This document shows, in pieces, positions 7,217 to 16,123 of a DNA stretch of 16,492 nt. The stretch is from NCBI GenBank assembly GCA_016783865.1, contig JADHVS010000092.1, forward strand, positions 1 to 16,492. Reading direction: 5' to 3'. How positions within the stretch are numbered: the stretch's first letter is position 1; each line of letters opens with the position of its first letter. The notes below the pieces were generated by a model that was not told the DNA's origin, did not search any database, and worked only from the letters and a program-made list of their open reading frames with translations. The translations under genes were made by a program, and so were the position numbers. This DNA is from Bacteroidales bacterium. Its GTDB lineage: Bacteria > Bacteroidota > Bacteroidia > Bacteroidales > SM23-62.

Positions 7217-9499
7217 TCATTTCACTTGCTCAATCCTGGCCACTAATTTCCCATTCTCCCTGTTATGGATCAGGAAATTACGCTGTGCCTTAATCAGCTT
7301 TCCTGTATTCAGTATAAGATTTCTGGATTCGTTCAGAAATCCCAGAAATAAAATGCTGTTTTTTGTTCCGGCCTCCTGTTTCTTAATTCTTTTTATCTGT
7401 TGAATGCTTAGACTATCAATAAATTCGACAACATCATGTTCTTTCTTCAATATTTTGTCGATATTATCAAATTCGCGGTTTTTTATCAGTTTCAAAGCTG
7501 AATCATAATAAGCCGAGATTAATTCCCTGAATTGCCCCAGTTCCTTTTTCTGCTCATCAATCAATGGGGGGTGGTTGTTATCAATATATTCAAAGATCGG
7601 TTGGGAGCAATTTGACAGGCAAATACCGATTTCTCTCATGTGATCAATCACCCGGATATAATAATGCCCTGTTTTGATATCATCTTCCTTCAGTTTGATA
7701 ATCGTTTTATGAATGCTGTTCTTCTCTTCTTTTATCTTCTTATTGATTTCAGCGACATCTTTTTGCGTTTTTTTGATGCTCCTCCTTCTTAATTCGGAAT
7801 AACCGTCAATTAAATGATCATAAATTTTGGAAACAGAACTTAATGTATTTATGAGTTTCTTATTGCATGACTCGAGCACACTTGCTCCTGTAAGGTCGGC
7901 TTCTGAACTGTCCTGCATGGCGCGATTAATGGCATCGTCTCTTTTTCGGTACAAGGAAGAGGATTTAATAAAAAGAAGGATTAGAACAGGAACAGTTAAC
8001 AAAACTGTGATTAATTGTCCCCAATATATTAGCAGGGCCATGATGAAGGATAAGGTAAAAGCACACAGAGCCGTAAAGAACCAGCCGCCGATGACGATTA
8101 CCACTCCGGATACCCTGTAAACTGCACTTTCACGGCCCCAGGCACCGTCTGCAAGAGAAGTTCCCATGGCAACCATGAATGTTACATATGTTGTAGACAG
8201 GGGCAGTTTCATTGATGTGGCAAATGAGATCAGGATGCTTGCTACAACCAGGTTAACGGAAGCTCTTACCAGATCGAATGAAATACCTTCTTTTTTTTCC
8301 TGCTTTTTAAATGGTTTTTGGTCGAATCTCCTGTTAAGAAATTGTTGTATGGTTACCGGAATGATTCTCTCAAAAACTCTGTTCATACTCACTGTTCCAC
8401 GCACAATCCCACGAGCAAGAAGGGACGATTCAAAACGTTCGAAGCCTTCCTCCTGCCTGCCGAGATTTAATTCTGTTGCTGTAACGCCACGGGCTTTTTT
8501 TGAAGTCCACAAGGCATATACCATGATCATACCTGAAATAAGCAGAAACAGGGTTGGCGTTTTTACTGGCCCCTGCAGGGCTATCATGGCGAATTGTGAA
8601 GGATCTGAAACAGAACTGGCCTGAAACAATTTGAAGGATTCGATTCCCGCTAATGGTACGCCAATAAAATTAACCAGGTCATTCCCCGCAAATGCCATGG
8701 CAAGTGCAAAGGTTCCGACCAGCACAATGAATTTCAATATGTTAAAGCGGAAGATCCAGTATAAGAGTTGCAGAATGAGTGTCCATCCAACAAAACTGAG
8801 GCCAAGGATCATTAAGGAATTTCCCTTTATCCATGCAACATTATCTGCAGTCATGAAGGAAGAACCTTTGGCCCCCTTGATCAGAATAAAATAGGTAATG
8901 GCCGATATGGCGATGCCGCCCCAGATGGCACCGAAATACTTATAAGATTTCTGGAAATTGAATGAAAAAATCATCCGGACAATGTATTGAATGATCATTC
9001 CTATAGTGAAAGCAATGACAACAGACAACAGAATTCCCGTAATTATGAGTAGTGCCGAACTTGTGTTAATGTAATTGCTCATCTCTGAGAAAGAGGCACC
9101 GGTGGTGTGGATTTTCATCATGGATACACCTACAGCAGCCCCCAGAAGCCCAAAAACAATGGAAACGGTGGTAGAGGTGGGCATGGCAAAAGTGTTGAAA
9201 AAGTCAAGCAGGAGGATGTTTGTCACCATAACGGCAAGAAAAATAACCATTATCTCACTGAACCAGAATTTTTCAGGATTAAAGATCCCCTTCCTGGCAA
9301 CTTCCATCATTCCACTTGAGAAGGTAGTGCCTACAATAATACCAATGGCAGCAATGATCATTATAACTTTAAAGGGAGCAACTTTGGAACCCAGGGAAGA
9401 ATTTAGGAAATTTACAGCATCGTTGCTGACTCCTACTAACAGGGCTGAAACTGCCATAATAATCAGCAGGATGACAGCAAGCAGGTAAAAAAATTCCAT
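7217..9499 (-). CDS. PiT-family inorganic phosphate transporter with C-terminal PhoU-like domain
   Basis: A 760-residue inner-membrane protein that probably imports phosphate (or metal-phosphate) using an ion gradient. The two PiT signatures are clear: SNDAVNFLNSSLGSKVAP (25-42) and GNDLVNFIGVPLAG (272-285). They pair with PTSTT (107-111) and PLSTTYV (433-439), as expected for the duplicated Pho-4 fold. About a dozen hydrophobic segments span residues 1-512. A charged loop (~335-405) separates the last group. Residues ~515-745 are soluble, helical and coiled-coil-like, resembling PhoU-type domains; many Bacteroidota carry this fusion, whereas E. coli PitA is ~500 residues without it. A regulatory role for that domain in phosphate uptake is inferred. 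The ATG at 9499 begins directly with the first membrane helix. The gene stands alone, 123 bp from the next minus-strand stop. Confidence 0.93.
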   Translation of the reverse strand: MEFFYLLAVILLIIMAVSALLVGVSNDAVNFLNSSLGSKVAPFKVIMIIAAIGIIVGTTFSSGMMEVARKGIFNPEKFWFSEIMVIFLAVMVTNILLLDFFNTFAMPTSTTVSIVFGLLGAAVGVSMMKIHTTGASFSEMSNYINTSSALLIITGILLSVVIAFTIGMIIQYIVRMIFSFNFQKSYKYFGAIWGGIAISAITYFILIKGAKGSSFMTADNVAWIKGNSLMILGLSFVGWTLILQLLYWIFRFNILKFIVLVGTFALAMAFAGNDLVNFIGVPLAGIESFKLFQASSVSDPSQFAMIALQGPVKTPTLFLLISGMIMVYALWTSKKARGVTATELNLGRQEEGFERFESSLLARGIVRGTVSMNRVFERIIPVTIQQFLNRRFDQKPFKKQEKKEGISFDLVRASVNLVVASILISFATSMKLPLSTTYVTFMVAMGTSLADGAWGRESAVYRVSGVVIVIGGWFFTALCAFTLSFIMALLIYWGQLITVLLTVPVLILLFIKSSSLYRKRDDAINRAMQDSSEADLTGASVLESCNKKLINTLSSVSKIYDHLIDGYSELRRRSIKKTQKDVAEINKKIKEEKNSIHKTIIKLKEDDIKTGHYYIRVIDHMREIGICLSNCSQPIFEYIDNNHPPLIDEQKKELGQFRELISAYYDSALKLIKNREFDNIDKILKKEHDVVEFIDSLSIQQIKRIKKQEAGTKNSILFLGFLNESRNLILNTGKLIKAQRNFLIHNRENGKLVARIEQVK

Positions 9500-9622
9500 C
9501 CGTAATTGAGACTTAAAGAATATTTATTAAAGTTAAAATATATTCCAGATAATTCAGAATTGAATGTTATGTTCTAGGGAACCTCGGAGAAAGATTTTTC
9601 CCGGTTGAAAAAATAATGTGTC

Positions 9623-10845
9623 CTATTTATTTAATATGAATTTTTTGCTTATCAGCTGATCCCTGGTTATCAAACAAACTATCAAAACAGATCCGCCGGG
9701 AAGCCATCCGGTGGGAACCTCATAATCACCTGCAGTTTCATCAAGATAATAGATCAATCTGCCAGTTTGGTCCCATATACGAATCCCATCCCATAATGTA
9801 TTTTCCCTTGATCCTACCAAAAGCCTGCTGGTCTCATTGATCATAAATACATTATTTTGAGAGCTGATTTCATCTGTAGTCGTGATGACTGAATCCTGCC
9901 ACATCTGGTAATTTAAAATATCAAATAATTCTTTGCCGGCAAGCAACCAGTTTTCTTTAGCGATCTCATTTTGCCAGTTGCTTTTTACTACATCGTTTAC
10001 CTGGACCCTGGAATCACCCCATCCCTGTCCGGTCCACATAGGCTGAATTTCCCAGTCTGCATTGATATAGGCCAGTGCTTTAATCCTGTCATTGTTATAG
10101 ATGACTTCAAAAAGAGGCTGATACCAGTTTTCCCAATGACTGATACCCGATCCTGTTTTTAAATCAACTTTGGGAGTAGCTTCAGCTATCATAACAGGTT
10201 TATTATGCGCTTCGGCAAAATCGCGTATACTCTGTCCGGGATCAGGTCCGTCAAAATGGGAATACCCTACCCAGTTCACATACTCATCTCCGGGATACCA
10301 CCTGCTGATTGCCATACATAGGCTATATTTCTGACATCTAATCCATCAAAATATTTAACCATATATATCCAGGCTTCAATAAATTCATCAGGATCATAAT
10401 GATTCCATGATCCGTCAAATTCATATCCAATTCTCAAAAAAACGGGCCGGTTTTGTTTTTTTATCCAATCTCCAAGGGATTCAATATAGAAATCGGAATA
10501 ACCATTCCTGATGCTTTCCAACTGGTCGACAATATGCAATCCTATAACGATAGCAGAATTATCAAAGCTGGAATCATTAATATATGCCTGGGCATGAACG
10601 TCTCCTGCACCCCAGTTATCTTTGATTTCAAGTCCTGATAATCCAGGGAAACCGGTATAGGTGGTTACACCCGCAGGAATCTGATCCAGGTGATCCACAT
10701 ACCCGTCAGCATAAAGATCCTGTCCGATTATCAGTAGTTTCTCACCATCATCCGGCGCATATTTAGCAGCACCCATATGTGAACTCTTCTGAGCAAAAAG
10801 AACCGCCGGGGTAAGTAAAAATAGTATACCTGCAAATCTTATCAT
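9623..10845 (-). pseudogene. GH26-like secreted glycoside hydrolase, broken by a frameshift
   Basis: Two overlapping minus-strand frames (10845-10276 and 10315-9623) together make one ~407-residue protein. The first begins with a signal peptide (MIRFAGILFLLTPAVLFAQ) and holds FLRIGYEFDGSWNHY, like the acid/base region of GH26 beta-mannanase-type enzymes; E142 is the candidate. The second holds WYPGDEYVNWVGYSHFDG and MIAEATP with the candidate nucleophile Glu. It ends in a beta-rich segment closing with ISKKFILNK, typical of type IX secretion C-terminal sorting domains. The frames meet near 10296-10325, after AYVWQSA; one missing base (or two extra) explains it. The substrate is unknown; GH26 covers mannans and related beta-glycans. 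The gene follows the MscS-like gene by 42 bp on the same strand and may be cotranscribed. A sequencing or assembly error is a real alternative to true inactivation. Confidence 0.82.
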
Positions 10846-10887
10846 GGAATACCAATATTGTCAGGGCTGGTAAATTCAGGATGACTG

Positions 10888-13296
10888 CTATTTAAGTTTT
10901 TTCCCTGCCGTATCATCCACCGACCGCAAATGCAGATCCCTTTGCGGGAAGGGTATCTCGATGCCGGCAGCATTGATGGCATTGTTTACCAGCACGTTCA
11001 TCTCACTCTGTATCCGGTACCTTTGATCTGCATCTGCCATCCAGAACAATAACCTGAAGTCCAATGAGCTGTCTCCAAATCCGGTAAACAACGCCAGTGG
11101 TTCGGGTTCTTCAAGGATTTCAGTATGTGATTTAGCAGTTTCAACCAGCAATTTCAATACCGTGTCCGGATTGGTACCATATTTCACGCCTACAAGTACC
11201 TCACCCCTGCGCCGTTTATCCGTCAGGGTCCAGTTTATGAGCTCGTTGGATATCAGGTTGCCATTGGGGACGATCACTTCGGCACCATCAAATGTCCTGA
11301 CATTACTGGCCCTCAGCCCAATCTCCCTTACCGTTCCAATCAAGGTCCCAATCTCGATAATATCCCCTTCCTGGATGGGCCGCTCAAAGGCGAGTATGAT
11401 CCCGGAAACCAGGTTGTTGAAAATATTTTGCAAGCCAAAACCGATACCAACACCAAGAGCACCAATCAGGATGGCCAGTTTATCCATCTCCAGTCCTGTT
11501 GCCGCAAAAGCGACCATCAAACCAATGGTAATTATGACAATACGCAGTATTAATGATATCGCCCCGGGAACACCCCGCTTCATTTTTATCCTGGAAGTTA
11601 CTTCACCCTCTACAATAATCCTTACGATCCTTGAAATCCAGAATGTCAGCCAGAGAATGAAAAGGAAAACAATAAGGTCCCAGAGGGAAACATGCAGCGA
11701 TCCGATTCCTATCTCATAGGTTAAAAATCCTTTGATCCCCTGGTATATGGCCTGCCAGATATTAAAAAGCTTAAAGGTGAATACAAGCCAGAAAATCCAG
11801 GATGCCAGATTAACGACCTTTACAAACCAGGAATATATGGATTCATGATACTGTTTTACTACGTTGAGTCTTTGCAGGTTGTTACTGTACAGGGAAATCA
11901 GAATAATGCTATGGAGGGTCAGTGAAGCAGCATACAGTATGAGAGCAAGGGCCGAACTCCGTATGGCAGCATAGGTAAAAAATTCAGCCAGTAAAGCCGC
12001 CCCTATGATTATGGAAATAAAAGAAATTCCCAGGAGACCAAGGTATATAAATCCAAGTGTACGAAGAAACTTACCCAACTTTTCAGAGAGGGTCATATTC
12101 ATCAGGGATTTTTTCCACAGCATCAGGCTTAATGACAGGAACGAATACAGGATTATAGTTATAAGGAAGATCCTGTTCAGTATTGTTTCACTGTAACCCA
12201 GGCTGTGCACGTTGATGAGAAAAAGTGCGACTACAGGAAGAAATACATATTTTTTTGATGGTCCGGTAAATGTATCGTTTAGAATAAAGAGAACGGGAAT
12301 GAGTGTGCCAAATGATGCAACCAGCCGGATGGAGTCCGGTATCGTATCATACATCAGGTATGTTAACAGAAACACTATCAGGAAGGAAGCCGAAACCGAT
12401 CTGTTCAGTATTTTTTTAATTGACGACAACCGTAGAATATCTTTTTCCGGGACAAGATGCTTTAACCGCCTGAATGAAAAAATCACAAACAGGATTATGG
12501 CACAGGAAAGGAAAAGATGAAGCCATATCCTGGTGGCATAGTTCATCCCAAAATCGCGTAAGCTGGATTTGGTATCTTCTACGATCGACCGCTCATGTGA
12601 AATGACGATGATTTCCTTTTTGCTTATCGCACTCCAGAGGGGAGGCTGGTTCAGTGTAAATAATTGCTGGGTGACAACCTCCTGGGCGGTTTTTATTTTA
12701 CCCAGTATCTCATTAGAGAAAATCAATCCTTTTGATATCTCAACCAATAATTCCTGTAAAAATTCTGAATCGGTCTGGATGCTGGATTCCATATCCCGGA
12801 GATTGGTAATTGTTGAACCCACCTGCTTCTGTACCAGCTCAGGGGCATCTGTTTCTTTGAGCGAGGCAAGTGTGAGTTCCCAAAGTATCCTGGCATCAAT
12901 CAACGATTGTTTCTTATCCTCATATCCCTTGAGCAGTTGGATAAGGTTGTTCTGCTCATTTTCAAACCGTGAGTTTAGAATGGTCCACTCGTTTTGGAGG
13001 TTATTCAGACTTCTCATTCCCAGGTTTTCAATGATATGCACCCGCGAATCTTCCCTGAGCAGGTTTAGCCTGAATAACATGGTGTCGAGCCGGAATTGGA
13101 TCAATTGTTTTCGTTCGTCGGGCAATAGTACCGCCTGTTTATTAAATAACATGATACTTACTTCAGTTGCCTTTAAAGTAATCTCGGCAACAGGGATGGG
13201 CTGGATTGCCCTGGTAGTATCTTTGGTTGCCGACTCTTGTCCTAAAACATAGATGGGGAGTAGCAGAAGAACAAGGAAATATTTAATTTTATTCAT
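10888..13296 (-). CDS. Large MscS-family mechanosensitive ion channel (MscK/MscM-like)
   Basis: An 802-residue membrane channel predicted to open under membrane tension and release solutes during hypo-osmotic shock. It begins with a signal peptide (MNKIKYFLVLLLLPIYVLGQ), followed by a long periplasmic coiled-coil-rich region to ~residue 255 and then about ten hydrophobic helices. The pore-lining helix is at ~604-634 (LAILIGALGVGIGFGLQNIF), followed by FERPIQEGDIIEI and the VPNG-containing beta domain. The C-terminal IPFPQRDLHLRS is typical of MscS proteins. The size and periplasmic region match the MscK/MscM-type subgroup rather than the ~286-residue MscS. I start it at 13296: an ATG at 13353 would add 19 residues encoded by the palindromic repeat in front of a perfect signal peptide. 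The neighbour downstream (GH26-like) has no obvious functional link. Confidence 0.92.
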   Translation of the reverse strand: MNKIKYFLVLLLLPIYVLGQESATKDTTRAIQPIPVAEITLKATEVSIMLFNKQAVLLPDERKQLIQFRLDTMLFRLNLLREDSRVHIIENLGMRSLNNLQNEWTILNSRFENEQNNLIQLLKGYEDKKQSLIDARILWELTLASLKETDAPELVQKQVGSTITNLRDMESSIQTDSEFLQELLVEISKGLIFSNEILGKIKTAQEVVTQQLFTLNQPPLWSAISKKEIIVISHERSIVEDTKSSLRDFGMNYATRIWLHLFLSCAIILFVIFSFRRLKHLVPEKDILRLSSIKKILNRSVSASFLIVFLLTYLMYDTIPDSIRLVASFGTLIPVLFILNDTFTGPSKKYVFLPVVALFLINVHSLGYSETILNRIFLITIILYSFLSLSLMLWKKSLMNMTLSEKLGKFLRTLGFIYLGLLGISFISIIIGAALLAEFFTYAAIRSSALALILYAASLTLHSIILISLYSNNLQRLNVVKQYHESIYSWFVKVVNLASWIFWLVFTFKLFNIWQAIYQGIKGFLTYEIGIGSLHVSLWDLIVFLFILWLTFWISRIVRIIVEGEVTSRIKMKRGVPGAISLILRIVIITIGLMVAFAATGLEMDKLAILIGALGVGIGFGLQNIFNNLVSGIILAFERPIQEGDIIEIGTLIGTVREIGLRASNVRTFDGAEVIVPNGNLISNELINWTLTDKRRRGEVLVGVKYGTNPDTVLKLLVETAKSHTEILEEPEPLALFTGFGDSSLDFRLLFWMADADQRYRIQSEMNVLVNNAINAAGIEIPFPQRDLHLRSVDDTAGKKLK

Positions 13297-13300
13297 GATC

Positions 13301-13340
13301 TTGAATTCTGCGAGCGCATTCCCCGCTGCTTGCGGCGGGG
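13301..13340. repeat. Dispersed 24-mer plus REP-like hairpin (CCCCGC / GCGGGG)
   Basis: Bases 13301-13324 repeat 7088-7111 with one mismatch. A hairpin follows: CCCCGC (13321-13326) pairs with GCGGGG (13335-13340) around TGCTTGCG. It lies immediately upstream of the MscS-like start, within its probable leader. The GCTTGC loop core is shared with the hairpins at 133-154 and 13383-13404. Confidence 0.8.
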
Positions 13341-13376
13341 TAAGCGAGCACAAATTAATAATAAAAATAAAGAATC

Positions 13377-13409
13377 GAAGATTCCTCGCCGCTTGCGGCG
13401 AGGAGCTTC
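13377..13409. repeat. REP-like palindrome, 10-bp perfect arms plus outer 4-bp arms
   Basis: TCCTCGCCGC (13383-13392) and GCGGCGAGGA (13395-13404) are perfect inverted arms around TT, so the physical loop is probably GCTTGC with 8-bp arms. An outer pair GAAG (13377-13380) and CTTC (13406-13409) extends it. It sits between the divergent MscS-like and GH2 genes, ~30 bp from the GH2 start, so it would fall in or next to that promoter. Confidence 0.8.
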
Positions 13410-13439
13410 AATTAAAATATTACCATAAAATTAAGAAAT

Positions 13440-15920
13440 ATGTTTGTTAATAAATGTTCCAGGTTGCAAGTTGCAGGTTACAGGTTGGTTTTGTTTGCCA
13501 TATTGGTTGCCAGCTGTTCTGTCACAAACCAAAATGAGGTTCGCAAAATTATACCCCTGGAAACAGGATGGGAGTTTTACAATGGCGAGGTTGAAGGGGG
13601 CGGATATCCCGGGCTCAGCACAGCCAACTGGGAAAGGGTTACTGTCCCGCACGACTGGGCCATATCGGGTGAGTTTGATAAAAATATTGATACCATGAAG
13701 ATGTGGGTTCCGGAGGGTGTAAACCGGGTTCCGGAGATGGCCACTGGTGAAACAGGAGGGCTGCCACACATTGGAGTTGGCTGGTATCGCAAAGTACTCG
13801 ATATCCCATCCTCTTACAATGGCAAGCAGATCCATATTGAATTTGACGGAGCCATGAGCCATGCCATGGTTTACCTGAACGGGGAATTTGTGGGTGAATG
13901 GCCTTATGGCTATGCTTCTTTTGGTTTTGATCTGACCCCGCATATAATCTTTGACGGGGAAAACATCCTGGCTGTCAGGTTAGAAAATAAACAGCATTCC
14001 TCACGCTGGTATCCCGGTGCAGGGATCTACAGAAGTGCCAGGCTGGTGGTCACCAACCCTGTATTTGTTAAGCTGTGGGGAACATATCTGACAACTCCGG
14101 AGATACATGATGGGACAGGTTATGTAAATTTGAAAACGACTATCCTGAACAAATCAGGTGCGGCAAAAGCAGTTACGGTTGAAACAAAAATCGTGTCTCC
14201 GGAAGGCAAAGCTGTAGCGAATGTCTCTTCAAAAATTGAAATTAACGAAGAAACCATAATTGAACAGGTCGTTGAAGTTGACAATCCAAAACTATGGTCG
14301 GTTGAAACTCCGGTAATGTACACTGCAGTTACAACTATCATTGAAGACAACAAGGAGCAGGATGTTTATAAAACGCCCTTCGGATTCCGGTTTTTTGAGT
14401 TTACCAGTGATGAAGGTTTCTTTTTAAACGGAGCAAGGGTGCCTTTAAATGGAGTCTGCCTGCATCACGACCTTGGCCCGCTGGGGGCGGCTGTTAATGT
14501 TGCTGCATTGCGGTTCAGGATGAACCTGTTGAAGGAGATGGGATGTAATTCCATCCGGACCAGTCATAATCCCCCTGCTCCTGAGTTGCTCAACCTGGCT
14601 GACGAAATGGGATTCCTGGTCATAGACGAAGCCTTTGATGAATGGAAACATCCCAAACGGGAGAATGGATATAATACACTGTGGGATGAATGGGCTGAAA
14701 AAGATATGACAGCTCTTATCCATCGTGACAGGAACCACCCGTCAGTGATCATGTGGAGTATCGGGAATGAAATCCTGGAACAGGGCATGGAAGCAGGTGC
14801 TGAATATGGCCGGCTGCTGGTTGATATTTGTAAAAGCGAAGATCCGACCCGTCCGACAACAGCCGGGTTTAACCAGTGGTGGGAGGCCATTGAATACGGC
14901 CTGGCAGACATCGTTGATATCCAGGGATGGAACTACAAACCGCATCATTACAATTATATTCATAAAAGGTTCCCGGACTGGAAGTTGTATGGCAGTGAAA
15001 CTGCTTCCACGGTCAGTTCAAGAGGAGAATATTTTTTCCCGGCAGAAGAAAAAATACACCATACCCGTGAGCCCTATCATTCCAGCTCCTTTGATATGGA
15101 ATATCCTTTCTGGGCCACTTCCCCCGAACGGGAATGGGTAGCGCAGGATTCCTTCCCGTTTATAGCCGGGGAGTATGTCTGGACAGGCTTCGACTACCTG
15201 GGCGAACCAACACCATATAATGCAGAATGGCCGGCACGAAGTTCTTATTTCGGGATCATTGATCTGTGCGGGATACCTAAAGACCGCTACTATTTGTACC
15301 AGAGCAGGTGGACCGATAAGGAGGTACTGCATCTCCTGCCTCATTGGAATTGGGAAGAGGGACAGACGGTTTCGGTGCATTGTTACACCTCTTTTGACCG
15401 GGGAGAACTGTTCCTGAATGGGGAAAGCCTGGGAGTCAGGGGAAAAGATCCCTCGAACTTATATACGACTTACCGGCTTGTTTGGGACAATATTAGTTAT
15501 GAACCCGGTGAATTAAAAGTGGTGGCCCTGGATGAAAACGATAATCCGCTGAAAGAGGCAGTAATGAAAACAGCAGGAAAGCCTGCGAAAATTATCCTTG
15601 AGGCCGATCGTACTGAAATAATGGCCGATGGGAAGGACCTGGCTTTTGTAACGGTATCTGTTGTCGATGAAAACGGTGTGGTATGCCCCCGGGCCCACAA
15701 CCTTGTGAATTTCAAGGTTGAAGGAGAGGGAGCATTGAGGGCTGTGGGCAACGGCGACCCTACAAGCCTGGAGTCATTTGTTAAACCTTACCGCAAGGCC
15801 TTCAACGGGAAATGCATGTCAATAATACAGTCAGGCAACTCGGAAGGAAACATTACCTTAACAGCTGAAAGCGATGGATTAGAGTCCTGTCAGATAGTCA
15901 TTAAGGCAGGAACATACTAA
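13440..15920 (+). CDS. GH2 family glycoside hydrolase, lipoprotein (beta-galactosidase-like)
   Basis: An 826-residue exo-glycosidase of family GH2, which covers beta-galactosidases, beta-glucuronidases and beta-mannosidases; the exact sugar cannot be read from sequence. The N-terminus is a lipoprotein signal with lipobox VASC (Cys26), so the protein is anchored in the outer or inner membrane facing the periplasm or surface. A sugar-binding jelly-roll domain (~35-205, with WYRKVLDIP and SRWYPGAGIYR) and an immunoglobulin-like domain (~207-315) lead to the TIM barrel (~320-625). The acid/base is E444 in SIGNEI and the nucleophile E520 in YGSETAS. C-terminal beta domains (~630-700 and ~714-822) resemble the DUF4982 and Big-like modules common in Bacteroidota GH2 enzymes. 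The ATG at 13440 is the first start; the region between it and the signal core contains heptamer repeats. No internal defect was seen. Confidence 0.93.
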   Translation: MFVNKCSRLQVAGYRLVLFAILVASCSVTNQNEVRKIIPLETGWEFYNGEVEGGGYPGLSTANWERVTVPHDWAISGEFDKNIDTMKMWVPEGVNRVPEMATGETGGLPHIGVGWYRKVLDIPSSYNGKQIHIEFDGAMSHAMVYLNGEFVGEWPYGYASFGFDLTPHIIFDGENILAVRLENKQHSSRWYPGAGIYRSARLVVTNPVFVKLWGTYLTTPEIHDGTGYVNLKTTILNKSGAAKAVTVETKIVSPEGKAVANVSSKIEINEETIIEQVVEVDNPKLWSVETPVMYTAVTTIIEDNKEQDVYKTPFGFRFFEFTSDEGFFLNGARVPLNGVCLHHDLGPLGAAVNVAALRFRMNLLKEMGCNSIRTSHNPPAPELLNLADEMGFLVIDEAFDEWKHPKRENGYNTLWDEWAEKDMTALIHRDRNHPSVIMWSIGNEILEQGMEAGAEYGRLLVDICKSEDPTRPTTAGFNQWWEAIEYGLADIVDIQGWNYKPHHYNYIHKRFPDWKLYGSETASTVSSRGEYFFPAEEKIHHTREPYHSSSFDMEYPFWATSPEREWVAQDSFPFIAGEYVWTGFDYLGEPTPYNAEWPARSSYFGIIDLCGIPKDRYYLYQSRWTDKEVLHLLPHWNWEEGQTVSVHCYTSFDRGELFLNGESLGVRGKDPSNLYTTYRLVWDNISYEPGELKVVALDENDNPLKEAVMKTAGKPAKIILEADRTEIMADGKDLAFVTVSVVDENGVVCPRAHNLVNFKVEGEGALRAVGNGDPTSLESFVKPYRKAFNGKCMSIIQSGNSEGNITLTAESDGLESCQIVIKAGTY
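13461..13488 (+). repeat. Four-copy heptamer repeat inside the GH2 signal-peptide region
   Basis: Four 7-bp units, AGGTTGC, AAGTTGC, AGGTTAC and AGGTTGG, lie head to tail. They encode the n-region residues RLQVAGYRLV of the GH2 signal peptide. Because seven is not a multiple of three, a gain or loss of one unit would put the upstream ATG out of frame with the enzyme. Confidence 0.75.
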
Positions 15921-16114
15921 TGTTATTCCCGGAACAGCCTTTTGATTATGAATTTGTCTATGATTTTCATGCACGAATGTATGGCGAAGAGGAAAAAATG
16001 GCCAACGTGGTGCTGGCCCTGTTGCTTACCATTGTATTTACCCTTATCAGCATGATGTATCATACTTACAAGGCTGCCCGCCTGCAACCTGCCGACAGCC
16101 TGAGGTATGAGTAG
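15920..16114 (+). pseudogene. Collapsed remnant of a MacB/FtsX-type ABC transporter permease
   Basis: The 64-residue reading frame joins two pieces normally ~100 residues apart in FtsX-like permeases of Bacteroidota (family knowledge). The first, FPEQPFDYEFVYDFHARMY then GEEEKM, matches the segment just before the last three membrane helices. The second, LALLLTIVFTLISMMYHTYK then AARLQPADSLRYE, is the final helix and C-terminus. The two helices and loop that should lie between are missing, and so is everything N-terminal. The apparent ATG overlaps the GH2 stop by one base, a coincidence of the breakpoint rather than evidence of translational coupling. It cannot form a working transporter. It marks a deletion that brought the GH2 gene next to the former permease end. 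Confidence 0.82.
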
Positions 16115-16123
16115 AAGCTGAAT

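Noticed and set aside
8166..8624. 152-residue plus-strand frame within the phosphate transporter
   Set aside because: Antisense to conserved PiT and membrane-helix sequence; no recognisable domain.
9623..10315. Independent gene starting at MAISRWYPGDEY
   Set aside because: The sequence continues the GH26-like barrel of the upstream frame and lacks its own signal peptide; it is the second half of a frameshifted gene.
13321..13404. GC hairpins as rho-independent terminators
   Set aside because: They lie between two divergent gene starts and have no T-tract following, so they terminate neither gene.
13431..13943. 170-residue minus-strand frame across the GH2 start
   Set aside because: It lies antisense to the well-supported GH2 gene and has no family resemblance; it is a codon-bias shadow.
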